A stretch of 64,000 nucleotides of DNA from Verrucomicrobiaceae bacterium (GCA_016795365.1 JAEUHN010000005.1:186001-250000), one strand, 5' to 3'. Shown: positions 26,340-35,216, counted from the stretch's first letter. Translations and numbers: made by a program. The notes: a model not told the origin generated them from the sequence alone.

Positions 26340-27146
26340 ATGAAAGCTCATCTTATCTTCAAGGGTGCATCCGTGGTGACGGCTTTGGTGCTGCTACTGG
26401 GTAGCGTAGCTTTCGCTGCCTCGAATCCATTTCCAGACGTTTTGTCGCTGTTTCGCTCGAAGAACGTGGACCCCTCGATTCCCGAGAGCTATCGCCATTC
26501 CTTTAAGACGAGCCGCAACAATGTGGTCATGGTTTTCAATGGCGATCACTGGCAAAGTTTGAGCAATCGAGCGGTCAATGGTCCTGCTCATCAACAGCGC
26601 ACCTTCTGCGAAGCCTTGACGCGCTCCGACCGCTCCCAAGGCGTCATTCCCTCTGGCTTTCAATATGTGCCCGGTGGTGATGGACGTGTCTATCTGGTGA
26701 AGTCCATCAGTTCACCTCCCGCTTATGAGCCCGTGGTGGTGAGGAAGCCCACAGAGTCCCGGCCTTCCACAAGATCTCGCGAAGTGGTGAGCCGCAGTAA
26801 ACCCAAACTGCCCGCGGTGGCGGCTACGTCGGGCGAGACGGTCCGCCGTGCGATTGTCACTCCGGTCAAACAAGAGCTGCCCACTGCAATGCCTGCTGCC
26901 GACGGCAGCTATCGAACAGCGATGGGAGATGTGCTCATGAAGCAAAATGGCGATCAATGGGAAGGCTACGCTCCGGCCGATGTTCGACAGGGCCTGCGAG
27001 CTCCCGATTTCTGCGCGAAGGCTGCTGCTTCTGATCGTCTCAAAGGTCGCCTGCCAGCGGACTACACCTATGTGCTGCTGGCGGATGATACCTTGCTTGC
27101 CGTGCGTCGTGAATCTGAAATCGTGCGCGCGGCTGGGATCAAGTAA
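26340..27146 (+). CDS. Small secreted protein with two copies of the locus-specific module
   Basis: 268 residues. An N-terminal signal peptide (about 1-30, SVVTALVLLLGSVAFAA) is followed by copy 1 (about 48-122), a linker rich in basic and Ser/Pro residues, and copy 2 (about 185-260). Copy 1 reads SFKTSRNNVVMVFNGDHWQS...SDRSQGVIPSGFQYV; copy 2 reads SYRTAMGDVLMKQNGDQWEG...SDRLKGRLPADYTYVL. The same module ends the large membrane protein at 19069-20994. Function unknown. It lies 28 bp after the GT4 gene and overlaps the convergent nuclease-like gene by 8 bp at the 3' ends. Confidence 0.75.
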   Translation: MKAHLIFKGASVVTALVLLLGSVAFAASNPFPDVLSLFRSKNVDPSIPESYRHSFKTSRNNVVMVFNGDHWQSLSNRAVNGPAHQQRTFCEALTRSDRSQGVIPSGFQYVPGGDGRVYLVKSISSPPAYEPVVVRKPTESRPSTRSREVVSRSKPKLPAVAATSGETVRRAIVTPVKQELPTAMPAADGSYRTAMGDVLMKQNGDQWEGYAPADVRQGLRAPDFCAKAAASDRLKGRLPADYTYVLLADDTLLAVRRESEIVRAAGIK

Positions 27147-27849
27147 TCGAGCGGTTCATCTCGCGTGTGGCGACTCTGGACGCGCCGATCAACATCTCCA
27201 GGCGTCGTGAATCAGTGGGTTCACACTTCGTTGGCAGGGTGACGGCTTTGAGATGCGGCACGGATGGGAACTCGGGGTGCATGGTCTTCCGATCCCACGC
27301 TAGCAACCCCCAGCCTGATGGAGCTTCAAAGGGTTCGATGATGCCCTCTAGGATCACGAGGTAGTGGAGGTCTGCGCTTTGCCACTGAAAGAGTTTGTCG
27401 AACTTCGTCTTGCCGAAGAGTCGTCGCTGCAGCTTCTCCAGCTCACGGAGCGTGGACTTATAACCTTCGTGTCCAATGCCGGAAGGGTCCACGGGCACCA
27501 CGAACTCATTGAACAACTCGTCGCTGGTCCTGAGGCTCGGGTAGTGAGTGCCCAGCAGCCGGTCGAGTCCCGATTTGCGCTGCTGCAACTCGCCCATGCG
27601 GACGAGCGTTTTCTGCACACTGCGACTGTCTTTCAGCAAATCCGAGCGCGCTTGCTTGCACTCGAACACGGCTGAACGCCTGATTTGTGGGCCACCACGA
27701 AGACTGGTTTCACAGCCGACCACGTCTGCCCGGTAGCCGCTGCCAGGAATGCGAACCTCGGTAGCCACCACGTCAAATCCCTGATCCTGCGCCCAACGCA
27801 GGGTGGCAGATTTTAAAACGAGGTGGTTGAGAGACTCGGAGCGAGACAT
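27139..27849 (-). CDS. Putative PD-(D/E)XK-fold protein
   Basis: 236 residues from the ATG at 27849; a TTG at 27858 is the only longer option. The N-terminal half shows YRADVVG, then about 15 residues later SAVFECKQARSDLLKD. An Asp followed by E-x-K (here F-E-C-K-Q) on the next strand is the signature of PD-(D/E)XK nuclease folds; E-V-K-S-S-R-A-D-F-like motifs occur in MmcB-type DNA repair proteins. The remainder includes an Arg/Lys-rich helical part and a C-terminal beta part. The fold call is by motif only. The gene is divergent from secDF and convergent on the secreted module protein. Confidence 0.6.
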   Translation of the reverse strand: MSRSESLNHLVLKSATLRWAQDQGFDVVATEVRIPGSGYRADVVGCETSLRGGPQIRRSAVFECKQARSDLLKDSRSVQKTLVRMGELQQRKSGLDRLLGTHYPSLRTSDELFNEFVVPVDPSGIGHEGYKSTLRELEKLQRRLFGKTKFDKLFQWQSADLHYLVILEGIIEPFEAPSGWGLLAWDRKTMHPEFPSVPHLKAVTLPTKCEPTDSRRLEMLIGASRVATREMNRSIT

Positions 27850-27944
27850 GCGGGGCAATCACTGGAAAGGGAATCTGGATCAACTGTCTTTTTGAACAGA
27901 AGTAACAGCCAGGAAAGAACGTTAGGGCAGACTAAACCCCGGAC

Positions 27945-27972
27945 TTGGCAAATGATTAACTCCCGCTAGACT
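27945..27972 (+). promoter_or_regulatory. Candidate sigma-70 promoter for secDF
   Basis: -35 TTGGCA (27945-27950; 5 of 6) and -10 TAGACT (27967-27972; 4 of 6) are 16 bp apart, 31 bp before the ATG of secDF. The leader between is pyrimidine-rich and has no Shine-Dalgarno motif. Confidence 0.4.
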
Positions 27973-28003
27973 CCCGCCCCTTCCATCCCTGTATCCCTTT
28001 TCC

Positions 28004-30385
28004 ATGAACCCAATTGCCACCTTTCTTTCCGGCACCGTCATCCTAATTCTCATGCTGTTTTACGTCGGAACGACGATACAGGCAACGAAGCGATTGATCG
28101 GGTCCCTGCTGGTGATGGCGGCCACGTTGTTCTCTCTCGCTGCCTTCCAGCTGGAAGGGATGAAACTGGGGATCGACCTTCAGGGCGGCAGCGAGTTTGT
28201 CGTCCAGCTCCAGAAAGGTGCCGACAGCGAAGGAAACGTTAAAGAGGTCACTTCCGATAGCATTCAGCAAGCCATCTCGATCCTTGAGAAACGTCTCAAT
28301 GCGGATGCCAACAAAGACCTCCTGCTTCAGCCTCAGGGCTCCGACAAGATCCTCATCCAGATGCCAGGTGTTTCGGAATCCGAGATCGCTGGTGTGCGCC
28401 AGAAGATCGAGCAGGTGGCCAAGCTCGAGTTCCGCATGGTGCATCCCAACAGCTCGTCCGAACTCTCGCGCACCGAGAGCGGCGGAGTGGTCGTCGGCTA
28501 CGTCAAGATGCCCGTCAAAGATCCCAAGGGCGAAGGTGGCGATCAGTTCATGCTGGTGAAGAACCGTGCGGATGTGGACGGGACGCATGTGACGCAGTCG
28601 TTTGCTACCTATGACGCCAAAGGCTGGATCATCATTTGCAAGTTCGACAGCGTGGGCAGCAAGCAGTTTGGTGAATTGACGGGAGCGAACATTGGTCAGC
28701 GTTTGGCTGTTGTGGTTGATGGAGTCGTGGTTTCCGCTCCACGGATCAATGATGCGATCTTCGGCAACTGCGAGATCAGTGGCACCTTCACCGAAGAATC
28801 CGCACGGGCTTTGGCAACCGCTCTGGAGAACCCGCTGGAGAACCCGATGAACATCTTGTCGGAGAGCACGGTTTCCTCGGCCTATGGAGCTTCTTCGATT
28901 GAGCAGGGGAAATGGATTGGAGTTGTGGGACTGCTGATCACCACGTGCTTCATGCTATTTATCTATCGTGCAGCGGGTCTCGTGGCCATCGTCGGTCTCG
29001 TGATCAACTTGGTGATCCTGTTTGGTGCCATGGCCTTGTTCCAGTTCACCATGACCATGCCGGGCATTGCGGGTATCGTTCTCACGATCGGTATGGCCGT
29101 GGATGCCAACGTCCTGATCTATGAGCGCCTTCGTGAAGAAATGGCCGCCGGACGCACCTTCAGTTCGGCTCTGAATGCAGCGTATGACAAGGCCTTCAGC
29201 GCCATCGCTGACTCCAACATCACCACGCTGATCTCGGCCGTCATTCTTTACATGATCTCGGGCGGCCTTGTGAAGGGATTCGCCGTGACGCTGGTCATCG
29301 GTTTGATCTCTTCCATGATCGGAGCGCTCGTGGTGACGCGAGTGGTTTTCATGTGGGTGGTGGACAAGGGCTGGCTCACCACGGTGACGAGCCGCCAGAT
29401 CATTCCGAATACGGTCTGGGACATCCTTTCCAAGGCTCCGGCGTTCATCATCGCCTCCCTCGTGGTGACGGCGATTTCCTTCGCCACTCTGGCCATCAAA
29501 GGCAAGGCCAGCCTCGGCATCGACTTCCGCGGTGGTGCGCTGGTGCATGTGGAACTCCAGGATGGAAAGAAGATTTCGGAGGCCGATCTTCTTGCCGCTA
29601 CCAAGGATTTGAAGCTAGCGGACGGGAAAGACGTTGGAACCGTTTACGCCCAGGAGAAGACTAGCCAGTTCGGGCAGGTATGGGGTGTGCGTTGCGAGTT
29701 TGATGCAGGTCCGGTCGTGGAGAAGGCGATTCTTACCAAGCTCGGCAAGGATGCTGTGAAGGGAACTCGCGTCGAACGCGTGGGTTCGGTGATCGGCAGT
29801 GAAATGGCAAAGACGTCGCTGATTGCTCTCATCGTCGCTTTGCTGGCCATCTTTGTGTATTTGATGTTCCGATTCGAGTATGCCTTCGCTTTGGGGGCCA
29901 TCGTTGCGCTGTTCCATGACGTGCTCATGGTGCCAGGTCTGTGCGTTCTCTTCGGGCAGGAATTGAGCGTCATCCACGTTGGTGCCTTGCTGACGATTGC
30001 TGGTTACTCGATCAATGACACCATCGTGGTGTTCGACCGTATTCGTGAGGTCATCCAGTCGGGCAGGAAGGAGTCGATGCGCAGTCTGATGAATGACGCT
30101 ATCTGCAAGACCCTGAGCCGCACTTTGTTGACCGGTCCCACGGCTCTCGCCCCCATGGTGGCGCTGTTGTTCATGGGCAATCCGGCCATGATTGAGTTCG
30201 CGCTTCCGATCGTGATCGGCGTGCTTCTCGGCACTTACTCTTCCATCTTCATTGCATCGCCTCTGGTGCTTTGGTATGCCGAACGCAGCGGCACTTCGAT
30301 CGAGCAGGAAGTGCTCGAAGCTCACGAAAGAAAGCAGAAGATGGAAGCTGCGCTTCGTCAGGCTGAGACACAGGCCAAGGCGTAA
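28004..30385 (+). CDS. secDF: Fused protein translocase subunit SecD-SecF
   Basis: 793 residues. SecDF uses the proton gradient to pull preproteins out of the SecYEG channel. SecD half: two N-terminal hydrophobic stretches (about 8-25 and 31-50; one more than usual), LGIDLQGGSEFVVQL, the P1 domain with ISILEKRLNADANKD...LIQMPGV, and a TM block with GMAVDANVLIYERLREE carrying the proton-relay Asp. SecF half from about residue 470: LGIDFRGGALVHVEL, then GYSINDTIVVFDRIRE and a closing TM block. Fused SecDF occurs in several phyla. An intrinsic terminator follows, so it seems monocistronic. Confidence 0.96.
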   Translation: MNPIATFLSGTVILILMLFYVGTTIQATKRLIGSLLVMAATLFSLAAFQLEGMKLGIDLQGGSEFVVQLQKGADSEGNVKEVTSDSIQQAISILEKRLNADANKDLLLQPQGSDKILIQMPGVSESEIAGVRQKIEQVAKLEFRMVHPNSSSELSRTESGGVVVGYVKMPVKDPKGEGGDQFMLVKNRADVDGTHVTQSFATYDAKGWIIICKFDSVGSKQFGELTGANIGQRLAVVVDGVVVSAPRINDAIFGNCEISGTFTEESARALATALENPLENPMNILSESTVSSAYGASSIEQGKWIGVVGLLITTCFMLFIYRAAGLVAIVGLVINLVILFGAMALFQFTMTMPGIAGIVLTIGMAVDANVLIYERLREEMAAGRTFSSALNAAYDKAFSAIADSNITTLISAVILYMISGGLVKGFAVTLVIGLISSMIGALVVTRVVFMWVVDKGWLTTVTSRQIIPNTVWDILSKAPAFIIASLVVTAISFATLAIKGKASLGIDFRGGALVHVELQDGKKISEADLLAATKDLKLADGKDVGTVYAQEKTSQFGQVWGVRCEFDAGPVVEKAILTKLGKDAVKGTRVERVGSVIGSEMAKTSLIALIVALLAIFVYLMFRFEYAFALGAIVALFHDVLMVPGLCVLFGQELSVIHVGALLTIAGYSINDTIVVFDRIREVIQSGRKESMRSLMNDAICKTLSRTLLTGPTALAPMVALLFMGNPAMIEFALPIVIGVLLGTYSSIFIASPLVLWYAERSGTSIEQEVLEAHERKQKMEAALRQAETQAKA

Positions 30386-30415
30386 ACGAGGCCTTTTCCC
30401 TTTGAGGATGTTTGA

Positions 30416-30448
30416 TTGCCCGGCTGTGACCAGCCGGGCAATTTTTTT
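30416..30448 (+). terminator. Rho-independent terminator of secDF
   Basis: A perfect 11-bp stem (TTGCCCGGCTG at 30416-30426, CAGCCGGGCAA at 30431-30441) with loop TGAC is followed by seven T. It lies 30 bp after the secDF stop. Confidence 0.93.
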
Positions 30449-30543
30449 GGCGGAAGGCCAGGCTGGATTTCTTCCTTCAGCGAGGCATCAAAATCCGACG
30501 TTGCGAAGCTCTGAAATCACCGCATCACTCCCGGCCTTCAATT

Positions 30544-31461
30544 ATGATCAAGCTCACCGGAATTGCAGATGAAGCAGGCGCGTCGCTCGACGTGCAAATC
30601 AAGGCGCACAAGGAACTCGGCTGGGACAGCATCGAGTGCCGCGTTGTGGAGATCGATGGCGTGAAGGGCAATCTCCATGAGATCCCGGAGCCTGCCTTTG
30701 AGAAAGTCTGCGCCCGTCTCGACGAAACTGGCATGAAGATCTGCGGCTTTGGATCTTTGATCGGCAACTGGGCGAAGAAGATCACCGACGACTTCTCGAT
30801 TACTGAGGCGGAGATCAACCGTGCCATCCCGCGCATGCAGCGTCTGGGGGCGAAGATGGTCCGAGTCATGAGCTATGCTGTTTGCAAGGGTGAAGGAGGA
30901 GCGGACCTGGAGGAACAGTTCGCCGAAGAGCGCATCAAGCGCATGAGGGAGATCAATCAACGATTCGCAGATGCTGGCATCACGGTTCTTCATGAGAACT
31001 GCATGAACTGGGGGGGCATGAGTCCGTCTTATGTGAAGCGCATGGCCGAGGCGGTTCCCGGCATGAAGTGGGTCTTCGACACGGGCAATCCAGTCTTCAT
31101 TGATGACCGCGACCGTCCGGGGCAGAAGCAGGATTCGTGGGAGATGTATCAGGCTGTGAAGCCTTTCATGGCGCACGTTCACGTGAAGGACGGCCGCTGG
31201 GTGAAAGAGAAGAATGACGCCGAATACACCTATCCAGGTGAAGGGGATGGGCAGACGCGCCGCATCATGGAGGACCTGGTGAAGACGGGCTATGCTGGCT
31301 ACATCAGTATCGAGCCACATGTGGCGGTGGTCTTTCACGGCGCTGGTGCTGCGGATGAACTTTCGCCCGAACAAAAAGCACGCGAGCAATTCACGAGCTA
31401 TATCAAGTATGGCACGATGCTGAAGGACATGCTCGTTTCGCTCAATGCGCCATTAGGCTGA
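30544..31461 (+). CDS. Sugar phosphate isomerase/epimerase-type TIM barrel
   Basis: 305 residues of the xylose isomerase-like (AP_endonuc_2) family. Core signs: GIADEAGASLDVQIKAHKELGWDSIE at the start, VLHENCMNW (metal Glu) in the middle, KWVFDTGNPV (metal Asp), HVHVKD (metal His/Asp) and SIEPHV (final metal Glu). These metal-dependent enzymes isomerise or epimerise sugars; the substrate is open. Length is normal. It lies between the secDF terminator and the ECF sigma gene; no other metabolic gene is next to it. Expansion of this family is typical of Verrucomicrobiota and Planctomycetota. Confidence 0.88.
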   Translation: MIKLTGIADEAGASLDVQIKAHKELGWDSIECRVVEIDGVKGNLHEIPEPAFEKVCARLDETGMKICGFGSLIGNWAKKITDDFSITEAEINRAIPRMQRLGAKMVRVMSYAVCKGEGGADLEEQFAEERIKRMREINQRFADAGITVLHENCMNWGGMSPSYVKRMAEAVPGMKWVFDTGNPVFIDDRDRPGQKQDSWEMYQAVKPFMAHVHVKDGRWVKEKNDAEYTYPGEGDGQTRRIMEDLVKTGYAGYISIEPHVAVVFHGAGAADELSPEQKAREQFTSYIKYGTMLKDMLVSLNAPLG

Positions 31462-31503
31462 TCGACGTGCCTGCACGTTTCGTTGGATAATGAGTCCTGC
31501 CTT

Positions 31504-32247
31504 ATGACCAAGGCCGAATCTCCAACCTCCTTTCCAGAAACCCGCTGGTCTGTTATTCTCGATGCCCGTGCCAAGGGTGACGAGTTGAAGGCGCGGCGTG
31601 CAATGGGTGAGGTGTGTTCGAGCTATTGGAAGCCGATCTACGCGTATGCGCGCACGTTGGGCAATTCGCCAGCCGATGCGGAGGATCTTACGCAGTCCTT
31701 TTTCGAAAGGCTGCTGGAAACCGATCTCCTGGCCAGTGCCTCCTCGGAGCGCGGTCGAATGCGCTCGTTTTTGCTCTCGTGCTTTGGGAACCACATTCAC
31801 AACGTTCATCGTGTCAAGACAGCGCAGAAACGCGGCGGCAGTGCTCAGCCCATACCTATGACGGGCGTAGAGGAGGTTGAGCGTGAGATCCAGGAGGTGG
31901 CTGCGCGTTCATTGACTCCCGATCAAGTGTATGACCGTCAGTGTGCTTTGTCGTTGGTGGCCGAAGTTCTGAAGATGATTGAGGACGAGCAGGTCAATGC
32001 AGGGCGTGGCGAGATCTATGCTGCTTTGCGCCCGCTCCTTGATCCCAACGCCAAGCAAACAACGGCCAGCCAGGAGGAGATTGCCTTGGAACTGGGCGTT
32101 TCGCACAGTGCGATTCGTGGCTCGTTGATGAGGCTGCGGCAGCGATTCCGGGAGGTCACACGAAGCCTCATCAGTCAGACACTCCGCTCGCCAAGCGAGC
32201 AGGAGATCGATGAAGAGTTGATGCTGCTCCGTCAGTCGCTGCTCTAG
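31504..32247 (+). CDS. ECF-type RNA polymerase sigma factor with N-terminal TRW motif
   Basis: 247 residues from the ATG at 31504; a TTG at 31483 is in frame. The N-terminal FPETRWSVILDA motif is characteristic of a group of ECF sigma factors common in Planctomycetota and Verrucomicrobiota. Region 2 shows WKPIYAYARTLGNSPADAEDLTQSFFERLLE. Region 4 has ALELGVSHSAIRGSLMRLRQRFREV as its helix-turn-helix. No anti-sigma factor is next door; such sigma factors are often beside signalling proteins. The next gene encodes a TIR-like membrane protein on the same strand. Confidence 0.9.
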   Translation: MTKAESPTSFPETRWSVILDARAKGDELKARRAMGEVCSSYWKPIYAYARTLGNSPADAEDLTQSFFERLLETDLLASASSERGRMRSFLLSCFGNHIHNVHRVKTAQKRGGSAQPIPMTGVEEVEREIQEVAARSLTPDQVYDRQCALSLVAEVLKMIEDEQVNAGRGEIYAALRPLLDPNAKQTTASQEEIALELGVSHSAIRGSLMRLRQRFREVTRSLISQTLRSPSEQEIDEELMLLRQSLL

Positions 32248-32357
32248 CGTTCCCTTGAAGAGCGGTGCTGGAGCGTGTGAAGATTGCTTTAATAGAAATG
32301 CGATCAGCACTTGCGTTTGTGGCGTGACTTTTAAAGATGCGCATACGGTCACTGCGC

Positions 32358-33437
32358 ATGGATTCCGACTCAGTCATTGTCTTCGGCAGCCACGCCTCCC
32401 TCGAAGCTCATCGTGCGGAGTCCTGGCTCACTGCCTTGCGCGTGGGCGGCGTGTCGGTGATCCAGCACGAGGGGGATGATGCTCGTGCTGCCCGGGCTGT
32501 TCGTGACAGCCCGGTGCTCCTCGCTTTTGTCTCCAGCATGGCTACCGAAGACAGTCGCGTCGCTCGTGACATCGGCAACGCCCAGCTCGCTGGCCATGCA
32601 GTGGTGATCATGCTCCTCGACGAGACGGATGTGTCTGAGTGCGAGGGCAAGTGCGATATCATAGACGTGCCTGCCCTCGGTCGGCGTGTCGCATGGGCCA
32701 AACTGGTGGCGGTGTTGCGCTCGCACGATGTGGAGTGGTCTGATCCTGATGAGCGGTCGTTTTGGAGTCGCTCCACGCGGAACGTTCACCGTAGCGTTTT
32801 GCGCCTTCGACGACGCCTGATGGTTGGCTTCCTGATGGCGGTGCTGGTGACCGTCGGATACCTTGTTTTTCGATCGGGTTCGCCAGCTTCAGCGCCTACG
32901 CCAGCGCCTGGCCAGATCGTGAGGGTGGAGCGTGCCGATCCTCTTCCTGATCCGATCCCGCCGCGTGCAGTTCCGATTCCTGATCCGGTCACGACTCCTG
33001 ATCCTGCGCCCGTCAATACCACGCTGCAAGGGAGGGATGTTGCCGCCATTCAACATGTCTCAGCCTGCATTGCAGCAGGTGATCGCACTCGTCCGGTGCC
33101 CGATGACCAGATCGCCAGGATTGTGCGGACCTTCTTTGCCAATCCTGCCAAGATCCAGGACACGGGTCTGCGTGACTACGGGGGAGTGGAGGCCAACCTG
33201 ATCGTGAAGCAGTCGATCTGGCCGGAGTGGCATGAAACCATTGACTCCATCGCTATCAAATCGAGGCCCGATGCCGATACGGTAGTGGTGGAGGTGTTCT
33301 CGAAGTCTCAAGGCATCAATGCCACCGAGGGCAAGGCTGACAGCTCACGTCTCCGCACCGAATACACGGTGAAGTTTTTCTCAGGGGAGAAGCCTTTGAT
33401 CATCGGCGTCTTCGGCGAACAGCTCCGTCAGGAGTGA
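32358..33437 (+). CDS. Membrane protein with N-terminal TIR-like domain
   Basis: 359 residues from the ATG at 32358; the ATG at 32337 would add 7. An N-terminal alpha/beta domain (about 1-130) reads VIVFGSHAS...ALRVGGVSVIQHEGDD...SPVLLAFVSSMATEDSRVARDIGNAQLAGHAVVIMLLDETD, the strand-helix order of a TIR or TIR-like domain. The usual C-E after the S in helix C is replaced (SRVARD), so NADase activity is doubtful. Then a TM helix (about 160-178), a Pro-rich spacer and a C-terminal domain of about 130 residues without a recognised family. It follows the ECF sigma factor by 110 bp and may belong to its regulon or signal chain. Confidence 0.6.
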   Translation: MDSDSVIVFGSHASLEAHRAESWLTALRVGGVSVIQHEGDDARAARAVRDSPVLLAFVSSMATEDSRVARDIGNAQLAGHAVVIMLLDETDVSECEGKCDIIDVPALGRRVAWAKLVAVLRSHDVEWSDPDERSFWSRSTRNVHRSVLRLRRRLMVGFLMAVLVTVGYLVFRSGSPASAPTPAPGQIVRVERADPLPDPIPPRAVPIPDPVTTPDPAPVNTTLQGRDVAAIQHVSACIAAGDRTRPVPDDQIARIVRTFFANPAKIQDTGLRDYGGVEANLIVKQSIWPEWHETIDSIAIKSRPDADTVVVEVFSKSQGINATEGKADSSRLRTEYTVKFFSGEKPLIIGVFGEQLRQE

Positions 33438-33484
33438 GTCGGGGCTTGACTCCTCATCCGGGAGCGGCACGTAACTCCACCCCC

Positions 33485-34774
33485 ATGAAAGTCATTCGTC
33501 ATTCCGATCCCGACTATGCGTCCGCACTCCGCAGTCTCAATCGCCGGGCAGAGGCCAGCGACCAGGTGCGTGAAGTCGTTGCCGATGTGCTCAAGCAGGT
33601 GCGCTCACGTGGTGACGAAGCCTTGCTCGAGTTCACGGAGAAGTTCGATGGCGCACAGCTGGCCTTGCCTGCCCTGCGGGTGACCGAGGCCGAGATCGCG
33701 GCTGCTGTAGCCGCCACGGATGCACGCACAAAGGACGCGCTGCGTGCTTCTCATTGCAACGTTCATGCCTTCGCGGTCGCCAGTCTGCGCAAGCCATGGT
33801 CGATGACCAATGCGCAAGGAGCTGAGATTGGCGAGATCTATCATCCCTTCGAGCGTGTGGGTTGCTACGTGCCAGGCGGCACGGCTCCCCTTGTTTCCAC
33901 GGCGATCATGACGGTCACCTTCGCTGCGGCAGCGGGTTGTCCTGAGATCGTTGTTTGCACGCCGTGTGGACGTGACGGCACGGTCAATCCGGGCCTGCTG
34001 ACGGCACTCAAGATCGCAGGTGCCACGGAGATATACAAGATCGGTGGTGCTCAAGCCATTGCTGCCATGGCCTACGGCACCATGACCATCAAGCCGGTGC
34101 TCAAGATCGTGGGACCGGGCAACAGCTATGTGGTCGAGGCCAAGCGCCAGGCCTTTGGAGTCGTGAGCATCGACCTCCTGCCTGGACCGAGTGAAGTGGT
34201 CATTCTCGCTGACAAGATGGCCAATCCTGCTTTCATCGCGGCCGACTTCCTTGCCCAGGCAGAGCACGGCAAGGACAGCGGTGCAGGGTTCATCACCGAT
34301 GACGAATCCATTCTGGAAGCTGTGCTCCAGCAGATCACGGAGCAAGCTGCCAAACTCGGACGCCAGGCAATGGTCCAGAGCGTGCTCGACAAGGGTGGCT
34401 TCGGCATCCTGGTGCGCGATATGCAAGAGGGCATCAAGCTGGTCAACGACTACGCTCCCGAGCATCTCGTGCTCATCGCTTCCAATCAGGAGCAACTCAT
34501 TCCACAGGTCCGCACGGCGGGCGCCATTTTTGTCGGCAACTACTCGCCCGTCGCGATCGGTGACTTCCTCGCCGGACCCAGCCACACGCTGCCTACAGGA
34601 GGTGCAGGCAAGTCCTTCCCCGGCTTGATGGCAGACATGTTCCAGCGCCGAACCAGCATCGTTCATCTCACGCCCGAGAGCTGCGCCAAGAGCGAGCCCA
34701 TCGTTCGCGCGTTCGCCGATGTCGAGGGCCTGGACGCTCACGGCGAATCGGTGGCGATTAGGCTCAGGGGTTGA
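33485..34774 (+). CDS. hisD: Histidinol dehydrogenase
   Basis: 429 residues from the ATG at 33485, the normal HisD size; a GTG at 33434 overlaps the previous stop but adds unlikely residues. It catalyses the last two steps of histidine synthesis, from histidinol to histidine with two NAD+. Motifs: HPFERVGCYVPGGTAPLVST, IVGPGNSYVVEAKR, DLLPGPSEVVILAD and LAQAEHGKDSGA (zinc-ligand Gln/His). Further on are YAPEHLVLI (catalytic Glu-His), AIGDFLAGPSHTLPTGG (zinc Asp) and LDAHGESVAIR (zinc His). All key residues are present. No other his gene is in the window. Confidence 0.96.
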   Translation: MKVIRHSDPDYASALRSLNRRAEASDQVREVVADVLKQVRSRGDEALLEFTEKFDGAQLALPALRVTEAEIAAAVAATDARTKDALRASHCNVHAFAVASLRKPWSMTNAQGAEIGEIYHPFERVGCYVPGGTAPLVSTAIMTVTFAAAAGCPEIVVCTPCGRDGTVNPGLLTALKIAGATEIYKIGGAQAIAAMAYGTMTIKPVLKIVGPGNSYVVEAKRQAFGVVSIDLLPGPSEVVILADKMANPAFIAADFLAQAEHGKDSGAGFITDDESILEAVLQQITEQAAKLGRQAMVQSVLDKGGFGILVRDMQEGIKLVNDYAPEHLVLIASNQEQLIPQVRTAGAIFVGNYSPVAIGDFLAGPSHTLPTGGAGKSFPGLMADMFQRRTSIVHLTPESCAKSEPIVRAFADVEGLDAHGESVAIRLRG

Positions 34775-34814
34775 TTTTTGCAGCAAACAAAAGCGCACAG
34801 ACGTCTCATCATTC

Positions 34815-35216
34815 ATGATTCACTGGCGTTTGATCCCCCTTGTGCTGCTTTGTCTTTGCGCCGCTTGCCTCGTTAGTTGTGCATGGAATGAGGCTCGTGG
34901 CGAACCCACATGTGCAAGCAAGTATCCTGAGCTCGCTGCCAAAGTCGGCAAACTCATCACTGTATCAGGCAGGTTGGGCTCCGGGAAGTTGGGGTATTAT
35001 ATTGTGGGAGCCGACGGTCGAGTCTATTTGCAGCCAACCAGTCCTGAAGACATTTCCTTGTTGGCTGTCTTGTCGTCGAAAGTAGGATCACGAATTGAAG
35101 GACGAGGAGTTCTGCACTGGGTTCCGACTGTATTTCCTGGCAGAAACGGTGGCTCTCCAATCCCTGAGCACTATTACTTCGATATCAGAACAACGAGGGT
35201 TTTCATCTCGCCGTGA
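34815..35216 (+). CDS. Small lipoprotein, unknown
   Basis: 133 residues from the ATG at 34815. The signal peptide is lipoprotein-like (PLVLLCLCAACLVSC with lipobox L-V-S-C). The mature part has alternating beta-strand pattern (GKLITVSGRLGSGKLGYYIVG, RIEGRGVLHW), suggesting a small OB- or SH3-like barrel. No family recognised. Located between hisD and the convergent lgt; its processing would itself need Lgt, encoded next door. Confidence 0.6.
   Translation: MIHWRLIPLVLLCLCAACLVSCAWNEARGEPTCASKYPELAAKVGKLITVSGRLGSGKLGYYIVGADGRVYLQPTSPEDISLLAVLSSKVGSRIEGRGVLHWVPTVFPGRNGGSPIPEHYYFDIRTTRVFISP

Noticed and set aside
31465..31478. Palindrome ACGTGC-CT-GCACGT after the isomerase gene
   Set aside because: The loop is only 2 nt and there is no U-run; too short to call a terminator or operator.
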